Origin: Alphaproteobacteria bacterium
Lineage (GTDB): Bacteria > Pseudomonadota > Alphaproteobacteria > Acetobacterales > Acetobacteraceae
Length of the DNA: 18,403 nucleotides
Direction: 5' to 3'
Assembly (NCBI GenBank): GCA_013298245.1
Contig: JAAFHD010000021.1
Coordinates: forward strand, 1-18,403
Made by a program: the position numbers and the translations under genes. Below are positions 15,643 to 18,403 of this stretch, in pieces. Numbering within the stretch: position 1 is the first letter of the stretch; the number at the start of each line of letters is the position of its first letter. Under the pieces are notes generated by a model that ran no database searches, was not told the DNA's origin, and saw nothing but the letters and a program-made list of their open reading frames with translations.

Positions 15643-15853
15643 GGGCCGCGCGGTCGGTCAGCATCTTCACCAGCTGCACTCCGGGCGACGTGGGATCGGA
15701 CGGCACACGGGGCAATGTCAGGCCAAACCGATGGATAGCATGCAGCAGGTCGCCGAAGCGCACCGGCTGGTCCAGCCGTGCCGCGATTTCAGCGCGTGTC
15801 ATGCGCGCTGCGCTCCAGGCCTCGGCCAGTTCGCGTTCGATCTCGATGAACAT
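15632..15853 (-). CDS. Small putative antitoxin preceding the PIN gene
   Basis: A 73-residue protein, not recognised by family. It has an N-terminal helix (FIEIERELAEAW), then MTRAEIAARLDQ and RFGDLLHAIHRFGL, which could form a short helix-turn-helix. The C-terminus is Thr/Pro-rich (SDPTSPGVQLVK). Its size, position just before a PIN gene and 11-base overlap with it are the standard antitoxin arrangement, and they are the main support. The start is ATG 15853. A perfect palindrome at 15859-15868 lies 5 bases upstream and could be its own operator. Confidence 0.55.
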   Translation of the reverse strand: MFIEIERELAEAWSAARMTRAEIAARLDQPVRFGDLLHAIHRFGLTLPRVPSDPTSPGVQLVKMLTDRAAHGR

Positions 15854-15858
15854 CCACG

Positions 15859-15868
15859 CTGTATACAG
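15859..15868. promoter_or_regulatory. Palindrome CTGTATACAG upstream of antitoxin gene
   Basis: A perfect 10-bp palindrome 5 bases before the antitoxin ATG and inside the 35-base gap to the upstream gene. It also contains a TATACA hexamer (minus strand) that could be a -10 box; transcription would then begin almost at the start codon. Such sites often bind the antitoxin in autoregulated modules. The palindrome is seen directly; its function is inference. Confidence 0.4.
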
Positions 15869-15888
15869 CCTAAGCGGTGTGGCTGTCC

Positions 15889-16221
15889 TCAGCCGGGCGC
15901 GTGTTCGGCAATCACCGGCTGGGCGCCGCGATTATCCACACTGACCGGCACGTCGAACAGGCGGATCTCCGGCGCGCTGCCATACTTCGCCGTCACACGC
16001 GCGGCCCATTCCGGGCCGTGGCCCGCCGAGGCGGCCGCCGCACTCTCCCACAGATAGGCACCGCCCGCTTCGGCGTGTGTATCCAGCACGCGGTGGATGT
16101 AGTGCTTGGTGATCAAGCCAGGCAGGCCCGCATATCGCGGCGCGGTTTCCCGGAAATAGCCGGCCGCGTCATCGCGCGAAAAGCCAGCGGGCATGCGGAA
16201 GGTGACGATGGCGAGCTGCAT
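15889..16221 (-). CDS. YdhR-like dimeric alpha-beta barrel (putative monooxygenase)
   Basis: A 110-residue protein with the pattern of the YdhR/ABM-type barrel family: an N-terminal beta strand (LAIVTFRMP), an amphipathic helix, PGLITKHYIHR, a second strand region AGGAYLWES and a C-terminal RLFDVPVSVDN. These small proteins act as dimers; some oxidise aromatic or quinone compounds without a cofactor, others have unknown roles. The EAGGAYLW segment resembles YdhR most. It lies 23 bases downstream of hpnI in the same direction, so it is co-transcribed, yet it is not a known hopanoid gene. Confidence 0.72.
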   Translation of the reverse strand: MQLAIVTFRMPAGFSRDDAAGYFRETAPRYAGLPGLITKHYIHRVLDTHAEAGGAYLWESAAAASAGHGPEWAARVTAKYGSAPEIRLFDVPVSVDNRGAQPVIAEHAPG

Positions 16222-16244
16222 GGCCGCATCATGCGCCCGGCCTG

Positions 16245-17354
16245 CTACCGCGCCAACCGCCCATCAGCAGTGACGCGGAACCTCTCCTTCCCCCAATGGA
16301 CCCGCCCGGGCCAAAGCCCCGCCAGCCACAACGCGAAGGACACCGCATCGCGCAGCGGCAACCAGGCCAGCCGCGGCGCCTGCCCGATCGCCTGTTCGAT
16401 ACGGGCCACGGCGCCAAGCCGCGCACCGACCGCAGCCCCCAACACACCCGCCGCCCACAGCCCCGGCAGGCAGGCCGCCGCCAGCACCGCCCACGGCAAC
16501 GGATGCGTCAGCCCCAGCCCCCAATACCCCGCCGGGTTCAACAACCGGATGGTACGCGCCCAGCGCAATTCGTGCCGCCACATCGCAAGCGCGCCAGGCT
16601 CGCTCATCATGTGCGCGGGCAGCATGGGTGACAGCACGACGCGATACCCCGCGCGCCGCACCGCAGCCCCCAGCGCGTGGTCATCGGCCAGCAATTCCAG
16701 AAAGGCGGTGAAGCCGCCCACTTCCTCCAGCACTTCGCGCCGCACGGCGATGGTCGCGCCGTAGCAACCATTGGCTTTGCCCATGCTTTCGCCCAGCGCC
16801 GCATTGGGCAGGAAGTGCCAATCGATCGACAGCGCCGAAAGCCGCGACCAGAAGCCGCCATCGGCCGCGACGCCGGTGTAGAGGCATGTCACCAGCCCCA
16901 CTTCGGGGTCGGCCAGCGGCGCGGTCACCGCGGTCAGCCAATCGGCGCTGACACGCATATCGGCATCCGCCGCGACCAGCACCGGATAGACCGACGCGGC
17001 TTCCAGATGCACCAACTGCGACACCTTGCGGTTCGGCCCCAGCACCTCGGGGGCCACGATCACCCGCGCGGGTTCGGACAGCGCGCGGGCCAAGGGCAGC
17101 GCGGCATCGGCCGGGTCGGCGACGGCCATCACCATCTCGAAGGGCGCGTGGTGGTTTTGCGCCAGGCTGGCAGCCAGGTTGCCATCAAGGCCAGGCTCCG
17201 CGCCATGCAACGGCTTCAGGATGCTGGCGGGCAGCGCGGGGCCCGCGGGGGCGCGCGCCGCCACCAATTGCCCCAGCGCGCGCGCCGCCAGCAGCCCCTG
17301 TACAGCACCCGCCAAGGCCAGGCCCGCGAAGACCACACCCAGTGCGATCAGCAT
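16245..17354 (-). CDS. hpnI: HpnI, hopanoid glycosyltransferase (ceramide-glucosyltransferase-like, GT family 2/21)
   Basis: A 369-residue membrane glycosyltransferase. It starts with a hydrophobic helix (about 3-24), then has the GT-A fold with ILKPLHGAEP (45-54), the DAD metal-binding motif (130-132), LADDHALG (222-229) and HELRW (261-265), the last resembling the (Q/R)xxRW signature of ceramide glucosyltransferases. One or two membrane helices follow at the C-terminus. In characterised systems HpnI adds N-acetylglucosamine from UDP-GlcNAc to bacteriohopanetetrol, HpnK deacetylates it and HpnJ can rearrange the sugar to a cyclitol ether. hpnI is the first gene of the minus-strand operon; hpnJ is not in the window. 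The start ATG is divergent from mlaA across 39 bases. Confidence 0.91.
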   Translation of the reverse strand: MLIALGVVFAGLALAGAVQGLLAARALGQLVAARAPAGPALPASILKPLHGAEPGLDGNLAASLAQNHHAPFEMVMAVADPADAALPLARALSEPARVIVAPEVLGPNRKVSQLVHLEAASVYPVLVAADADMRVSADWLTAVTAPLADPEVGLVTCLYTGVAADGGFWSRLSALSIDWHFLPNAALGESMGKANGCYGATIAVRREVLEEVGGFTAFLELLADDHALGAAVRRAGYRVVLSPMLPAHMMSEPGALAMWRHELRWARTIRLLNPAGYWGLGLTHPLPWAVLAAACLPGLWAAGVLGAAVGARLGAVARIEQAIGQAPRLAWLPLRDAVSFALWLAGLWPGRVHWGKERFRVTADGRLAR

Positions 17355-17393
17355 GCGGTGGCACCGCGCGCGGCCTTGCGATAGAACGCACCC

Positions 17394-18403
17394 ATGGCAT
17401 TCCGCCCCTTCATTCTCTCAACCGTGCTTCTGCTCGCGGCCTGCGGGTCCACGCAAGTGGGGCGGGGCGGCGTGGAATTGCCGACAGCATCTTCCCAATA
17501 TGCCGGCGCGACCGACCCCAATGACCCGCTGGAGCGCATCAACCGCGCCATGCTGGACGTGCAGACCAACCTGGATGACAGCATCTTCCGCCCTGTCGCC
17601 GAGACCTACCGGGAAATCGTGCCGGAATACGGCCGCACCCGCGTGCGCCTCGCACTGCGCAACCTGGGTGAGCCGGTGATCTTCGCGCACAATATCCTGC
17701 AACTGCGCTTCGATGCGGCCGCCGTCACGCTTGGGCGTTTCGCGCTGAACTCCACCTTGGGATTGGCCGGTCTGTATGACCTTGCGACCCCGCGTGGCCT
17801 GCCCCGGCAATCGGGCGATTTCGGCCAGACCTTCGCGCGATACGGCATGCCGGATGGGCCATACCTGTTCATCCCGCTGCTCGGCCCGACGGGCCTGCGC
17901 GATGCGGTGGGCGATGGGCTGGATGGCTTCTTCAACCCGGTCTCGATCGCGCTCGACCCGCTGACCTCGCGCGCCACATTGCGCGCGCTGAACATTTCGC
18001 GCGGAACCTTGGGCGGCCTCGATCTGCGCGCGGAAAACCTCGACACGCTGGATGCGCTGCGCGCCGACAGCATCGATTTCTACGCCCGCCTGCGCAGCGT
18101 GACGCGCCAGCGCCGTGAAGCGGAACTGGCCGTGGTGCGCCGCCCCCGCACCGCGACCAGCCCCGATGACCCCGAGGGCACACTGGTGGTGATGGACGAC
18201 CCCGGCGCGCCGATCACAGCACCTGCGGCAGGCTCACCGGTGATCGTGCTGGATGACCCGGGTGCCGCGGCGGTGGCCGCTGGCGCGCCGCCGCCGCGCG
18301 CCGCGCCCTCAGGCCCGCCGCTGCGCCGACCGATGCCCGCTGTGCCGCCGGCCTGGGCGGGGGCGGTGCTGCGCGATGCAGCACTGGACGCACCGCGCGC
18401 GCC
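17394..18403 (+). CDS. mlaA: MlaA/VacJ-family outer-membrane lipoprotein (3' end outside window)
   Basis: This 336-codon partial frame is open to the window end. It starts with a lipoprotein signal with lipobox LAAC (Cys17). The MlaA core then follows: NDPLERINRAM (about 43-53), RNLGEPVIFAHNILQ, LNSTLGLAGLYD, DFGQTFARYG and YLFIPLLGP. MlaA works in the outer membrane with porins and MlaC to move phospholipids back to the inner membrane and keep lipid asymmetry. The core is followed by an extended Pro/Ala/Gly-rich tail with two copies of a V-x-DDPGA unit (near 18190 and 18250), longer than in E. coli MlaA. It diverges from hpnI; a hopanoid-associated MlaC-like gene (hpnM) may follow outside the window. 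Confidence 0.9.
   Translation, partial: MAFRPFILSTVLLLAACGSTQVGRGGVELPTASSQYAGATDPNDPLERINRAMLDVQTNLDDSIFRPVAETYREIVPEYGRTRVRLALRNLGEPVIFAHNILQLRFDAAAVTLGRFALNSTLGLAGLYDLATPRGLPRQSGDFGQTFARYGMPDGPYLFIPLLGPTGLRDAVGDGLDGFFNPVSIALDPLTSRATLRALNISRGTLGGLDLRAENLDTLDALRADSIDFYARLRSVTRQRREAELAVVRRPRTATSPDDPEGTLVVMDDPGAPITAPAAGSPVIVLDDPGAAAVAAGAPPPRAAPSGPPLRRPMPAVPPAWAGAVLRDAALDAPRA

Noticed and set aside
1..18403. CRISPR array, tRNA, rRNA, insertion sequence or prophage
   Set aside because: I saw no spaced direct repeats, tRNA-like cloverleaf, transposase or phage motif in the window. A dedicated tRNA or repeat search would be needed to exclude small elements.

Overview
The window is GC-rich, densely packed bacterial chromosome with many 4-base ATGA/GTGA gene overlaps. 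An alphaproteobacterium of the Rhodospirillales, most likely an Acetobacteraceae member related to Roseomonas, fits best. The reasons are hopanoid side-chain genes (hpnI, hpnK, hpnL), a Bug-family solute-binding protein, an alphaproteobacterial RpoH, a divergent hemC/tsaD pair and the base composition. This placement is inference from gene content; there is no rRNA or other marker here.

Region 1 (1-4008, plus strand): the end of an M20 amidohydrolase overlaps a split chromate transporter (two one-domain CHR proteins). A flavin-reductase-like protein follows, then a Tat-exported family 5 substrate-binding protein. The first four genes look like one transcription unit. The binding protein has its own sigma-54 promoter, a full match to the -24/-12 consensus, starting at the base after the upstream stop codon.

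Region 2 (4016-7938): rpoH (heat-shock sigma factor) lies convergent to region 1 and has a promoter and a long structured leader. Upstream of it are rluD (23S rRNA pseudouridine synthase) and, divergently, a small one-helix membrane protein and a DUF2256 zinc-ribbon-like protein. Next is a coupled minus-strand pair: a PHP-domain phosphoesterase-like enzyme and an HD-domain oxygenase resembling PhnZ. Together they suggest an unassigned organophosphonate or related catabolic step.

Region 3 (8032-13276): an MFS exporter and a Bug-type binding protein (plus strand) converge on an exported P1-family peptidase, followed by hemC (haem synthesis), all bounded by the divergent tsaD (tRNA t6A synthesis).

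Region 4 (13273-18403): a minus-strand hopanoid side-chain operon reads hpnI, a YdhR-like monooxygenase, a putative antitoxin/PIN-domain toxin pair, hpnK, hpnL. hpnK is split by a one-base frameshift near 14712. A lipoprotein of the MlaA/VacJ family diverges from hpnI and runs off the window end; it fits an outer-membrane lipid transport role beside hopanoid synthesis.

I see no tRNA, rRNA, CRISPR array, insertion sequence or prophage. The most novel points are the sigma-54 promoter, the PHP/HD pair with an altered substrate-binding residue, the toxin-antitoxin-like pair embedded in a hopanoid operon next to a frameshifted hpnK, and a possible start-codon hairpin in the rpoH leader.
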